Positions 24,026 to 35,355 of a DNA stretch of 64,000 bases are shown here, piece after piece. The notes under the pieces were generated by a model, which was not told the origin of the DNA, made no database searches, and saw nothing but the letters and a program-made list of their open reading frames with translations. Origin of the DNA: Gnetum montanum (taxonomy: Eukaryota; Streptophyta; Gnetopsida; Gnetales; Gnetaceae); assembly GCA_015680685.1 (NCBI GenBank), contig MNCI01003588.1, positions 462,125 through 526,124 of the forward strand, in the 5' to 3' direction. Both the position numbers and the translations under genes were made by a program. Numbering within the stretch: the first letter of the stretch is position 1; the number at the start of each line of letters is the position of its first letter.

Positions 24026-24944
24026 TGATGAGTGTCAAAGTGTCATTTCAATAGGCCCCCATTGACATGGCCTTGTCAATAGGCCCCCATCGATGAGGTC
24101 ACATTTACGTGATGTTTCCCCATCAACGAGGTCACATTAACATAGCATTTGCTATGTCTATAAGGCCCAATCGATGAAACCCTGTAATAAAAGCTATAAA
24201 TACGAGCTCATTGGCGTGTTTATGAGGATATTAGGTCATAGTAGTAACAGAGCTCTTGTAGTTTGTCCATTTGAAAGCTAGAATATTTCTCTAAGAACTC
24301 GCAACAAGCACTATTGTACTTGAACCACACTAATGTGTACAGAAATAAAGATGAGCCTTTTAATCAAACCTTGTAGCACTCAGAATAGATTAATGATTTA
24401 TTTATGCATTCATTATTTTCATTAAATGTGTAATTAATTAAGCTAAATCAGATTTTAAGTGATTAATTAATTATTTAAGCTAAATAGATTAAACACATAA
24501 GTATGACCACTTTAAGCATAAACACATATTTTCTTGGTAATCCCAACAATGTTATTATTTAGCATAGCACTTGGTAACCTAGTAGTGGATACATGGGTTC
24601 AAGATGTGTACGAAAAGTGGGATTGGATGCTTATGTTAGGACTAATTAGAGACTAATTAAGTAGTTAAATTAAAATAGTTATTAAATTACTTCATCTCTC
24701 TACTTTAAGAACCAAGAAACATAAAACATAAAATAATAAAATGCATATGCCTTGATTACACTTAATCATACCTTTGTACATCATAAGTGTAATTGGGAAG
24801 ACAAAAAATGACCATTAGAGCAAGGTTTACTTCCTAGAAAACTAGTGTACTAGAAGATATAGAGTCCATGAAGTTTGACCAAATCGTGTGTGAACACTTC
24901 GTGATTTGTATGGTTGAGCATAGGGGTACCTTCACTGCTCATCA
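24026..24944 (+). repeat. 3' LTR of element E
   Basis: 919 bp from TGATGAG to CTCATCA. Dyads (GGCCCCCATTGACATGGCC, GGCCCCCATCGATGAGG) lie at 24053-24110 and the TATA box CTATAAATACG at 24194-24204. GTTGTAGAGGTA just before it is the likely polypurine end, shared with F (GTTGTCGAGGTA). The TATA is better kept than in the 5' LTR. Confidence 0.85.
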
Positions 24945-25052
24945 CAAATGAAAATAGACAACCCTCAGTTGTTGGAGATTCTTTGATGTTCCATGTTGTT
25001 AATTAGATTCTCCTGTGTGTGATGGAGATTCATTCCTATGAGAAGAAGCCAT
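24945..25052 (-). pseudogene. Element D gag, first exon-like piece (start)
   Basis: The minus strand starts with ATG at 25052 (MASSHRNES, matching MSSSQRR of B) and continues to the right edge of element E. It is the missing beginning of the gag at 9111-11712; the break is the E insertion. Confidence 0.6.
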
Positions 25053-25204
25053 TTTACTTATAAATAAAAATAGTGAGTTTTTTGGTATTTATTATTTCTT
25101 TAACTATTCTCTTAATGAATGATAGTGGGTCATTGTATGATCTTCACAATGTCTTTGTATAACTTCATAGTCTTTTGCTAGATAATGCACTTAGCTAAAC
25201 TAAG

Positions 25205-25222
25205 TCCCTAGCAATGGTGTCA
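25205..25222 (-). other. Primer-binding site of element D
   Basis: The minus strand reads TGACACCATTGCTAGGGA, one base inside the LTR. It matches 13 of 18 positions of the tRNA-Asp-type site. Confidence 0.6.
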
Positions 25223-25223
25223 A

Positions 25224-25547
25224 TGATGAGTAGTAAGTATCTCCTATGTCCAGTCATGTGAATCATAAGCATGTACTAATGATCTAGTCAATTTTTGTAG
25301 ACTTAGTTCCTAAGTTCACCAATAGTCTTAGATAGTAAGTCAAGGGATTATATGATTGTTGTCTTCCTAACTCACACTTGTGTTTCTGGTACGTATGATT
25401 AAATGTGGGTTAAGGCTTATGATATCTATTTTCATAAGTGTTATATATATATATATATATATTCTTATAATAAGGACTAGGTGAATAAATGAAGATTGAA
25501 TGATTAATTATCTAACTACTTAGTTACTCTAGTGACTAACTATCTAT
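25224..25547 (-). repeat. 5' LTR of element D, inner part
   Basis: Begins TGATGAG on the plus strand (CTCATCA on the minus) and aligns with the inner part of the LTR of B (4624 onward), for example GTCATGTGAATCATA. It includes a (TA)10 microsatellite at 25442-25462. Broken at 25547 by the candidate solo LTR G; it continues at 29149. Confidence 0.65.
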
Positions 25548-27039
25548 TGGTGACCATTTGGAATTGCCAACATTTTCCTTCATGTCTCATGACTAGAATC
25601 ACAAGAAATGAAAGTGTTCCTTCAAAATTGAGTTTAGGTGTTTGTTGGTCTTTGGAAACAGTAAGGCCTAGATATCTCCAAATAGACTTAGTGGTAGTAC
25701 AACAAACTAAGTGTAAATGTGTATATGTTGTTATGATTATTGAAATGGTTGAGTTTGTGAATTAAACTATAACTGGCTATTAATTCAGAAATCCAACTAA
25801 CCTTATTGAATACTGTGAGTCATTAAAGGCTCCTATTTTTTCAAGTCACTTAGTCTACACAGTCCCTATAGTACATTGCTTAAAATAAATAAAATTTCAC
25901 CAAAATACTTAAGCACAATTCTTCAGAAATCTACTCCTAGTTTTCCTCAAAGAGAAAGATCCACATGACAATTAGAAATAGAGAGAGATTCAATGGATTT
26001 TAAAACAGAAGAAGAAAGAAATCAAAATTTTGTGGAATCTCAGACATTTAAGAGAGATAAAATGAACATGAGGAAATACTTTGAAATAAAGTTTTTCTAA
26101 TTCAACCCAAAGTGTTACATATTGTCCAAACCCATTGAGCTCAACAAGCAATTTTGTTAAAGACACTCCTATTAACCTACCAAAATGCTTTGTAAAAGAC
26201 AAAATAAAAGCTATTATATGGCTAGTTAATAGTTTTTAATAATTGTAATAATAGAGCTATCAAAAAAGGCATAACAATTTAAGATTGACATGAAGGAAAA
26301 ACTTTAAAATTGAAGCTATTTCAAGTCAATTCAAAATATCAAAGATTTTCTAAATCCTCTAGACTTAAATAAGAAATTTCATAAAGAAATTACTATTAAA
26401 TTACTCAAAATTATTTTTAAAGAAAAATATAAGCTCTTACATGGCTAACTAATAGAAGTCTAGAATTGCAAGAAAATAGAGCTATAAGAGCAATCAGAAA
26501 ACCCCAAAACTAAATGCCAAGCACAATATTAACTAAACCATTAGCTAAGAAACTAAGATAATGAGAAGAAAAGAACTTACAAGATTTAAACAAAGTAGTT
26601 GAATTGATGATGCAATTAGCTAGCCATTCTTACAAGTAATCTTCAATACTTCTTTTAAGTTTCCTTCCCTTATTCTACCCTTGAAGCTCTTTTTATAGTG
26701 GCTTCTTAGTAGTTAAAAACATCATGGGAAATTAAAATTAGTTACAACCACTACAGGAATTTAGTTACAACTACCATAGAAATTAAATGCTATAGTTGTC
26801 AAGTGTCCTATTCATATACGATGTTGAATAACTATCCTACAAATCCTCCACATTTGAGCATCTTCAATGATAACCATATTCCCTTAAGAGAGCATGATTC
26901 ATTAAATTTAGTTTTAAATCTATTTAATTTCTAACTGCATAGTAACTTCTTGTAATATCATGCTTTTTAATGATTTGATTCAATGGACCAAGCCTCCTTT
27001 ACTCTTTAATAAGGCTAGAATGTGGCCTCATGAATGGGC

Positions 27040-27770
27040 TCAACGTGCGAACATGGTAGGGTGTTGATGTACCAATGATGAAATGGTGCTATGCTAAGGT
27101 GGTAGATCTAGTTCATGAAATTGAATTTAATCTTCATAAATGACTATGCATGCTAACATGGCATAGCGCTAACATCATGATGATGTCATTGATGCTATCA
27201 TGGCATACACTGAAGTGTTAGAGCTTAAGTGGTAGAGCTAATTTGTAGAGGAGAAATTTCATCCTTCAAACTGACTCAAAAAGCTAATGTGAAAGGAAGT
27301 TGAAGTGGCAAGGTCATCATGGCATTGATGACATGGAAGAACAATCTTGTAAGGCTAAATTTTTACTTCATGACCTTGTTCTATGAGTTCATGTGTCATG
27401 TGCTCATGTGGTAAAATGGATTCATCAAGCTAGCAATCACCCTTACAAGCCATCTCTAGAAGCTGATGTGGTAGCTTGTCGACATCATCATGATGTGACA
27501 AAAGCTAACATTGCAATGCTGATATGGTATGCTAGCTGGGCCTCCTACTACCATGTATGAGGTGTTGATGTGGCATATGCTTATGTCATGCTAACATTTG
27601 TAGAAGATGACATGGAAAATGAAGTTAAGTCCATTTAGATGAAAAATGCAATTCCTCTAGTTACCGATGTGGCATTACTGATTTCATGCTGACATGGAAA
27701 GAAGATGACATGGTAGAGATTGAAAAACTTATCTAGATAAAAAAATGAGCTCAATTTAGATTTTGACATG
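27040..27770. repeat. Degenerate interspersed TGATGTGGCA-type repeats
   Basis: Variants of GCTGATGTGGCA, GCTAACATGGCAT and GATGACATGGAA recur at irregular spacing about every 20-60 bp in this interval. They are too diverged for a simple period. They lie in what would be the upstream (U3) part of G. Confidence 0.5.
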
Positions 27771-28394
27771 GCAACTTACCATGTGGTAGAGTGATCTATA
27801 GCAACCAAAATCATTCTTATGAATACGCTCATTAGTATGCTAATGTGGAGGCATGCACTTGTATAGCTTAACTTTGAAAAATACTTGGATCTAGATTGAC
27901 TTGGAAAGTTGATGTGTGGTAAAGTTGATTTGATGTCAAAAGATCATGATGTGCTTTTTAAGCACTTAAATGGATTATTCTCATCTAGATGAGAATTCAT
28001 GAATGCCCAAAAGCTCTTTATCAAACTAATCCCACAAAGCTTATAAGATGTTTTTGCTCCTTATTATGCGTAATATTACAACTTAGAATTTTCATCATTT
28101 ATCTAAAGTTTCCATACCAGAGCTTGATCAAAATAGCTTGTGAGGCCAACATATTTGTGCTAAGTTGTTCTTCAAGCCATTGCAGTCATAACAATCCTAA
28201 TAAGCTAGATACGTTAATAATGGCTTATGAAGCTTCCTTTTCTTTTGTTTTTAGAGCTTAAATATCTTTGCTAAGCCTTCTCTACCTTCATAACCCTGGA
28301 TCCTTATTATATAGAGCTAATGGTGGAACTCACTAGGTTTAAAGTGAGTGCAAAGAAGCTTGTTTCTTATAGGATTTTCCATGGATTAAATAAT

Positions 28395-29090
28395 TTCTAC
28401 TTCTAATAGCCTTAGCATAGCTCATCTTGTTCCTTTTGCAATTTTAGGACTTTAATTAAACAATAGCTTATGTGCTAGAGCCAAAAAGGAACTAGAATTA
28501 GAGCTTTTGTTTTAGAGTAATAAGTTAAGCTTGTTTGTTCAACTAGAGTTTATAATTCACAAAAGCTACTATCCCAAAGATCTTTTCAAGCTTATTGCAT
28601 GGCCATCCAGAAATACTTCAAGCAATATAAACCATTATTCAAGCTTTAATACCTCCATAGCTCTTTAGCTTAGTAACCCTCTCTTCTTTTAACATGGAAT
28701 CTCCTTTCAGTCCTAAGCTCTTCTTTCTTTTTAGTAATAATTTACTTCTAATTATCTTAGCATATCTCATCTTGTTCATTTTGCAATTTTAGGACTTTAC
28801 TTAAACAATAGCTTATGTGCTAGAGCTAAGAAGGAACTGGAATTGGATCTTTTGTTTTAAAGTAATAAGTTAAGATTGTTTCTTCAACTAGATTTTACAA
28901 TCTGTAAAAGCTATTATTCCAAAGATCTTTTCAAGCTTATTGCATGAGCAACCAAAAATACTTCAAGGAACATAAACTATTATTTAAGCATTAATACCTC
29001 CATAGCTCTTTAGCTTAGGAACCCTCTCTTCTTTTAGCATGGAATCTCCTTTCAATCTTAAGCTCTTCATTATTTTCAGTAATAATTGAC
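28395..29090. repeat. Tandem repeat, about 345 bp x 2
   Basis: Two copies start near CTTCTAATAGCCTTAGC (28400) and CTTCTAATTATCTTAGC (28745). They share CTCATCTTGTTC, AACAATAGCTTATGTGCTAG, CAAAGATCTTTTCAAGC and TACCTCCATAGCTC. They differ by about one base in ten by eye. Confidence 0.85.
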
Positions 29091-29148
29091 TTTTAATGTT
29101 AAAACCTTATAAATTCTACTTCATAAAATGGCCAGAAATGTACCAACA

Positions 29149-29708
29149 CTATCCTAACATAAGTAGCCATTCCCAGCTATCATAAACATTCTAAATTAAT
29201 ATTAATGTTACTAGGTTACTAGGTGGAGATTACTGGTCATACCAAATGGCCACTACTAGGAATACAAAGCATAATATATTATGTTGAAGTGGTTGTACTT
29301 ACATTTTTATGGTTAATTATTTTAACTAATTAAAACCATGAAGATAAAATGCATTAAAAGTAAGAAAGATTGAACTAACCCAAGTAAGGCAATGAATATC
29401 AAAAATCTCATCTTTATTATCATTCATGCCAATGTATTCAGGTCTATGATCTTTGAATAAAGATCCATACAATCTCTTTAATTCACAATATGGACACTCA
29501 AAGAAAAAGTATTCTAAGTCTAGGGAAATCAAATTGCAAGAGCTTCGCTATGTTATGGACTTAAGATGCCATAAATGTTATTGGTGGATGCATTTATATA
29601 GGCTTTTCTGGCATCAATGTTAATGCATCTAGGTCAATGCATGTCACCATGCATCAACAGGGATATGTTGACACATGCTTATCAATGTAGCCTATTTATG
29701 ATAATTCA
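29149..29708 (-). repeat. 5' LTR of element D, outer part
   Basis: Resumes the D LTR after G. It contains a TATA box read on the minus strand as CCTATATAAATG (29591-29602) and, upstream of it on that strand, ATGCATC/GCATTGA-type dyads at 29610-29695. The outer end is set at TGAATTATC (minus) by analogy with B, uncertain by some bases. Both pieces add to about 884 bp, the family length. Confidence 0.6.
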
Positions 29709-29954
29709 TTAGTGGCTAATCTATCTCATGATGATGGGCCCAAAATAATGGAATATGATGTCACTACTAGTGGTTAGAATTGGCTTGGGCTCTTACCTAG
29801 TAACTATGATTGAATATTTTAATCATACTTCACACAAGATCCATTATGACCATGGCAAAGTAAGTCATGCCCCATCTTTGCAATCCCTTTTTAACTTCAT
29901 GATTATCTCACTATTTGTATTTTGATTATGAATTTGATGATCATTGTTGCATAG
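29709..29954 (+). other. Element H spacer, left piece
   Basis: Matches the post-pol spacer of F (about 34080-34250), for example GTCACT and CATTATGACCATGG. It continues on the far side of F at 37404. It shows that both D and F inserted into the same older element H. Confidence 0.5.
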
Positions 29955-30809
29955 TGATGAGTCATCATTTAGTGGCCCCAACATCAAATACATGATATTG
30001 TATACCCGACGTTGGGACCAATAAGCGATGTCGCATACCTGATGTTGGGTCATTTGGGTGCTACCTATAAATATGGTGCTGGGGTACTTAGATGAAAAGG
30101 AAGAAGTGGAGAGTCAAGTAGATAGTTTAGTTTTTAGTTTCTTCACTTTAAAGTTTGTTATTTCTAGTGCATGCTCACAGCATGATGTTTGTAATCGTAT
30201 GACACCTTTGTTCGAGTGTGACGTACTTGGACATGTTACATGACTAGCAATAAAGATCAAGATTACTTCCATCATTGTAGCATCCACTTTGATTATTTTT
30301 TATTTAATTATTTACTATTTTCTTTAGTTAAATATTTTCATTTATTGTTATTTACTATTCCTATTATTAAGCAAAATGCATATGCCTTAATCATGAGCAT
30401 TTAAGAGAAAGTACTTTGTAACCCAGTAGTGTATCATTTAGCACAACTAGTGACATACACTTAGCAATCCCAGAAGTAGTCTTGCAAAGTCCAAGACATG
30501 TACAGATGATTAAGTGTAGATACTCATTGCCTGTAGGCTAGTTAAATTTCACATTCCATTTTCCATTAGCTTAATTAATTTATCGTCATTAAGAGTAGCA
30601 TAGAAATTAGAAACAACATCATACGCCTCACTTTGGACTAAACCATACATGAAAAAGCTACCACTAGTCCAAGTGGGAAGATAGTGAACTGCAATCAAAG
30701 CATAGTGATCTAGATACTACAACTAGTCCCATCCACAGAATTCGATCGGATCATGCATGAACACTTGTGATTCATATGGTTGAGCATAGGGGTATCTCAC
30801 CACTCATCA
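29955..30809 (+). repeat. 5' LTR of element F
   Basis: 855 bp. Its dyads (GACGTTGGGACC, GATGTCGCATACCTGATGTTGGG) lie at 29980-30050, followed by CTATAAATATGG (30065-30076). The 3' LTR has more CpG at the same dyads (GACGTTGAGG, GACGTCGCG), consistent with decay of methylated CpG in this copy. Confidence 0.85.
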
Positions 30810-30810
30810 T

Positions 30811-30828
30811 TGGCATCGTTGCCAGGGA
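30811..30828 (+). other. Primer-binding site of element F
   Basis: TGGCATCGTTGCCAGGGA starts one base after the LTR and matches 15 of 18 positions of the tRNA-Asp-complementary site, the best in the window. Confidence 0.8.
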
Positions 30829-30929
30829 TGGTGCTCATTATCTAGATTAGTTATATTATACAAGATTGTTGTAAAAGTTCTTAAGGATATATCTTTCAGA
30901 AACTATTAAATCACACACATCATAAAGCA

Positions 30930-32420
30930 ATGACAATGTCTCTCTCACATAGAAATGACTATGAACTATATAGTGCACACATTCATTGGAGAACTAGTGA
31001 AATATACGATGAAGAAAATTGGAGTGACCAATCTTATGCAAGGGTTTCTTATGATCATGAACACCTTGACAGCACTCAAAGACTACATTCACCTAAGGCA
31101 AACAATCTTGGATGAGATGACCTAAGCCCTAAACTAGGGGAGGCCTCAAGGCCTAAGACCTCCTCAAAACCAAGAAATGATAAATCATGGGACCTTATAA
31201 AACATCATAGAAGCCATGGTAATTCTTTTAGTTCCTCATCTTCCTCTTTCCCTTCAATGTCTAGTTTTCATGAAGATGAATGTGGGCATAGAGATAGAGC
31301 TCCATTAAAGGGTTGAACTAACAATCAGAATAAAGGCCCATGAAAAAATTCAAAGAGGTCACCATGAACATAGTAATTTTCCTCACAACCTATTTGATGA
31401 CAGTGAACCCCTATTGGACACTAAGACCCTAATGCAAATCACAGAGGTTGTTAAGATATCTCACAAGCATTGTAAAAAGAGTTTTTTACCTAAGCTTAAC
31501 GTGAATAATATTTCTAAATTTTCAGGAGGTTATGATTCATGTCCACAACATCATTTACAAGCCTTCCATGATTCCTGTGCTTTCTACAACATTGAAAGTG
31601 GGTGGCAAAAGCTTAAGCTCTTTCCTAGGATACTAAGTGATAAAGCTAAACTATGGTATAGATCATTGAGACCAAATTCAATCTGATGATGGTCTACAAT
31701 GCTAAAACTTTTCAATGAGAAATACCAAACCTATGCAAGAGTGTCCAAATTGAGGAGACAAATCCAAGAGTGGAAACAAGAACAACATGAACCCTTGGAC
31801 ATGGCCTTAGATAGATATTACGCTTTATTGAATCCATGCCTAGGCCATGGTTTCTTCAAGGAAAGGAAACTTTTCCACATCATAGATGGGCTTCGTAATG
31901 AAATAAGGAAAAACCTTAAGATGTATGCCCTAGGACAATTATACAAGCTCCAAGCCCATTAGATCAAAGAGCTAATAGAGCATGTGGTAAAAGAAGAAGG
32001 AGAGATATGCAAATCTGAGAATGTTGAGAAACATCAATGAGACCCAACTCTTCAATCAAAGGAAGTTCAAACTTATGGTAAGGAGAATGAAACTACTCTC
32101 AATAAGGTGATTCTACAATAAACTTTGCCAATAAAGGAGTCTATTGATAATCTAGAAGCATAGTGTAATAGGGTGTCCAAATGGATAAATAAAAACATCA
32201 CAACTCTCATTGAGATAGTCACCTAGAAGATCATGCAACGCAAGCTAGGTGATCATAATAAACAAAGGACATAGAACCAAGAAACAATTAGGAACACTTT
32301 TGAGCTGACAAGAAAGTGGTTGACGAAAGTGAGGCTAAAGACTCCACCACAAACGAAGATGATGGATGTGAACTATGCATATATGACCATCCAAAGGGCC
32401 AATGCCTTGTATTGTTGCAT
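30930..32420 (+). pseudogene. Element F gag
   Basis: The best-kept gag here. A hydrophilic N-terminus starts at ATG 30930 (MTMSLSHRNDYELYS). The core spans 31414-31962 with only one stop inside. It includes FLPKLNVNNISKFSGGYD, LFPRILSDKAKLWYRSL, VSKLRRQIQEWKQEQHEPL and KLFHIIDGLRNEIRKNL, the pattern of plant retrotransposon Gag capsid (known family Retrotrans_gag). A Lys/Glu-rich segment leads to a zinc knuckle CELCIYDHPKGQC (32367-32405, C-x2-C-x3-H-x4-C, one residue shorter than usual between the second Cys and His). Four to six stops make it inactive. Confidence 0.8.
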
Positions 32421-33259
32421 CTACAGGAGTATTCAATAGGTGCCTTAAATCCCAAATTTGTACAAAAGCACATGCCTAGGAGACTTCCTCTCCCACAAGG
32501 TGATTATAGATAGTCCCACAATCGATCGTACTATCCTAGGGATACTTGCCATCAGCCTCAACATGGTCATCAACCATAGTGGCAACAACCACAGTCGTGG
32601 GGCAGGCCATCATCTAATCATCCCTATCCACCCTATCCGCTAAAACTACATGGATATTACATTCAACACCATGTTTCTCCAACTAGTTCTACATCCTCTG
32701 CTTCAAATTTCCAATACCACTCTCTCAAGTACCATCAACCGATAACACCCCTTGAAAGATCACCACCTCACACCTCTTACCATGCAACTTACCCTAGATA
32801 CTTTCATAATTCACCTCCTCCAATGCCATCATTAGTAACTCAGGAAGGTTCAGCACCATAGTATCAACGAATTAGTGCCACTTGTGTTGCAAATGTGCAA
32901 AGACATGCTGACACTAGTGGGCCCCAACTACAACACTAGAAATATCCCTTCTGGAGGAAAGGTCATAAGCTGAGGCAAACTATGCATGGACCCACCACAT
33001 CATCCAAGCCAACAAAATGCCAATCTAGTGCAGCACCTTCCCTGCCTCAACCAATGGCCTCCAACTATACACAAGGGCCACCATCTATCTATACTCCAAT
33101 TCCACATCCAACCAATGAATCTACAAACATGGGGAGATTAATGAATCCATGCATACCAGCTAATGATGAAGGGTGCAATTGTGGGCCAGTCATCCATAAT
33201 GTTAACATGCCTCATATCCTAACCCACCATGCATATAACAATCAAGTGTGTGACCAATA
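32421..33259 (+). pseudogene. Element F Pro/Ser/His-rich linker
   Basis: The same frame runs on as a low-complexity region rich in Pro, Ser, His, Tyr and Gln (for example PRRLPLPQGDYR at about 32480 and IYTPIPHPTNEST at about 33090) with few stops, to TAA at 33258. It matches the linker before protease in E and B. No protease follows. The stretch 33260-33420 is the joint at which about 4 kb of pol is absent compared with E. Confidence 0.6.
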
Positions 33260-33420
33260 ATTTTTCTACTGAGCCATCACACCACTAATAGATACCCAAT
33301 GGCTGGGGCATGAAAGGTTCCTAATGTTTCATACATGCATGGATCCTATTCATCCACTTATTAATCCTAGCCATGACCAAATGCTTCGTCATGGGGGTTA
33401 CCCCCCATTCTAACCTTCAA

Positions 33421-34734
33421 GATTTTTAGGTGTTTTTTCATATTTGTGTTTTACAATTTTTTGTCATTTTCTTATTTCTTGATACAATTTTTCCTATTTC
33501 ATATACTTTTTTCTAGTTGTGGTTTTAATTTTCCTTATTATGTAATCTCACTATTGATCATGTTCCCCATTGGGGTGAGGTTTTTTCTATGTTGTTGAAT
33601 CATAAGGAACTAATTATTTGGACATTATGAGCATACCATCAACCCACCCATTTCATTAATAAGAGGTTCTTACTCTAGTCATAATGGTAATCTTTTCCAT
33701 CATTCAACCTAATAATAAATTTATAATCATTGTGTTTTAATAGAAGAGTGCAGAACCAAGGTGGAATGTAAAGGGTGTGACATAAAGGGGACTTGTAGAT
33801 TCTCTTTGGCCACTTCTATATGTTCTATCATTTTACTAAGGTTGTAACCATATCCTTGTAGATTTAACGAAAAATGGGAGCAAGAGAAACTTAAATCAGC
33901 ACTAAGTAAGCTTCTATGGATCCCATTGGAAAGACATGTACCCATGCCAAAAGGTTGGCTACTTCACAAAACCCATAAAAAACAATAATTGTGCCATAAT
34001 AATGCTCCTCCCTTGGACAAAATGCCAAGTGATGTTACTCCTCATGACTTTGATAGTCTTGTGGTTGTTCGCCAATGGGATGAAATGATGTGGTGTCACT
34101 GAAATGCGGTTTGTACTTGGCTCAAATCTTGGGTAGATAGACACATGGTTATTTAACCATTAATAACACACGTAGTTTCATTATAACCATGGTATGACAC
34201 CTCATGTCCCAATTTCTGTTATCCCTTCTACGGTCTATCTCATCTCATTATCTGAATGCTCATAACTTGTGGTTTTATGTAACATAGAGTTATTATCTCA
34301 ATTCGGTGGTTTTAACATGTGTGTTTTGTTTCACAGGTATGTGTTGCATTCAACCCCTTTAGTGCCTATGGACATTATAAGTGTGGTTACATAAAGGCAT
34401 TATAGGCTAGAGCTTGGTTTGTGGAGGACCCACTTCTGTAACTTTTGTGACTTGTACTTATTTAATGTGACCACATCATTTTTCACCTTCCAAGTGCTCC
34501 AATCATTACATTTTATTGTTTCCCTTATTGTGAACATAATTTTTCCCACAATCATGCTTTCAATGTCCTTATTCTTGCTTATTCTTGTACTTTTCACAAC
34601 TTCCCCTTATCCTACTTTTGATGCCTCTAATTAATTTTTCACTTACCCAAAATGATAAACTTAACTTCCAACCTTCCAACCAATCCTAGAGCTTTAGGTT
34701 GCATGTTCAATTACCCCCATAAAATGCAAAAATT
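33421..34734 (+). other. Element F spacer
   Basis: Non-coding stretch, T-rich at its start, homologous in blocks to the spacers of E and H (AAAGGGTGTGACATAAAGG at 33770, GTGGAGGACCCACTT at 34420, AACTTTTGTGA). No gene supported. Confidence 0.6.
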
Positions 34735-34808
34735 TGGACCTCAATGTCGTGTACTTGATGTCGGGTCCAACCCGATGTCGAGTGTGAAAAAGAATATAAA
34801 TATGACCC
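34735..34808 (+). promoter_or_regulatory. Internal promoter-like module of element F
   Basis: GACCTCAATGTCGTG, TACTTGATGTCGGG and CCCGATGTCG form nested dyads, followed by AATATAAATATGACCCCC (34793-34810). The 14-base pattern TGTACTTGAYGTYG occurs both here and in the LTR dyads of the same element (37048-37061). It lies about 560 bp before the ATG of the 3' ORF. Function inferred from layout. Confidence 0.55.
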
Positions 34809-35280
34809 CCACGAACCTTCAACTTCATTTTTCTCATTTGCTACTAGGAGAGTTGTTGAAATTTTTTCTCGCAACTTAAGAGCTTTGTGCCTCCATCTTC
34901 TACTTATGATATTGATCTCTTCAATGCTCTGATTTTTATGCCATTCAAATCTATCTGAACCTGGAGTGTTCCACTTAGTCATGATGGGTGCATGCATGCA
35001 AAACTTGTGCTAGTTTGCTGAAATTTGCTATCACTCAGAAGGTATTATAAGGGTAAGAATGTTGAAAACCTTAGGAATTATATTGCAAAATATCTAACGA
35101 TAATGCCAAAAGTCCATTTTTTCTAACCCACAAACCCATAACTCTTCCTATAAGCCACATATAATGAAAAAGGAAACCAATTTCAAGGGTCGTAGAAAGA
35201 GATAGACACCTTTTGGGGGATTTTTCTTGAAAATTTTCCTAACCGTGCAATCATATGCATTATGAGCTTAATAAACTAAG

Positions 35281-35355
35281 GTTGTGAGTAAGGTATAAAT
35301 AAATTGATGATAATAAACATAACTTTGGTAACAATTGGTTTTTGCTTGATTTCAG
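35281..35355 (+). other. Candidate intron end before the 3' ORF of element F
   Basis: TTTTTGCTTGATTTCAG (35339-35355) is a textbook plant 3' splice site with a pyrimidine tract, directly followed by the ATG of the 3' ORF. A weak donor CTAAG|GTTGTG lies 75 nt upstream, aligning with CTAAG|GTAATT in element H. An upstream donor could be used instead. Confidence 0.45.

Larger units (their letters stand above)
11713..24944 (+). mobile_element. Ty3/Gypsy element E, complete with both LTRs
   Basis: A 13.2-kb plus-strand element with LTRs at 11713-12677 and 24026-24944, both TGATGAG...CTCATCA. The order is primer site, gag, protease, RT, RNase H, integrase without a chromodomain, long spacer, internal promoter-like module, 3' ORF, 3' LTR. 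The order gag-PR-RT-RH-IN and the tRNA-Asp primer place it with non-chromodomain plant Gypsy elements. The flanks read TAGAT and CAAAT, matching at 3 of 5 positions, so the target duplication is decayed or my edge is off. All reading frames carry stops. Confidence 0.85.
25548..29148 (-). repeat. Candidate 3.6-kb solo LTR (G)
   Basis: A block foreign to the Gypsy family interrupts the LTR of D. It starts TGGTGACC and ends TACCAACA, so the minus strand reads TGTTGGTA...GGTCACCA, with TG...CA ends and a 4-bp CTAT flanking both sides. On the minus strand a TATA box (CTATAAAAAGAGC, about 26686-26698) is followed by about 1.1 kb resembling a leader. The upstream 2.4 kb holds the two repeat arrays listed below. 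No gag or pol domain is visible. Solo LTR is my preferred reading; a non-coding transposon of another class is possible. Confidence 0.4.
8930..29708 (-). mobile_element. Ty3/Gypsy element D, 5' half, twice interrupted
   Basis: Minus-strand element made of LTR pieces (29708-29149 and 25547-25224), primer site, gag start (25052-24945), remaining gag (11712-about 9111) and a protease remnant. It is split by element E (11713-24944) in gag and by the candidate solo LTR G (25548-29148) in the LTR. Pol and the 3' LTR are missing beyond about 8930. On the right it ends inside the spacer of plus-strand element H. The pieces join in order and orientation when the insertions are skipped, which is the main evidence. 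Confidence 0.7.
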
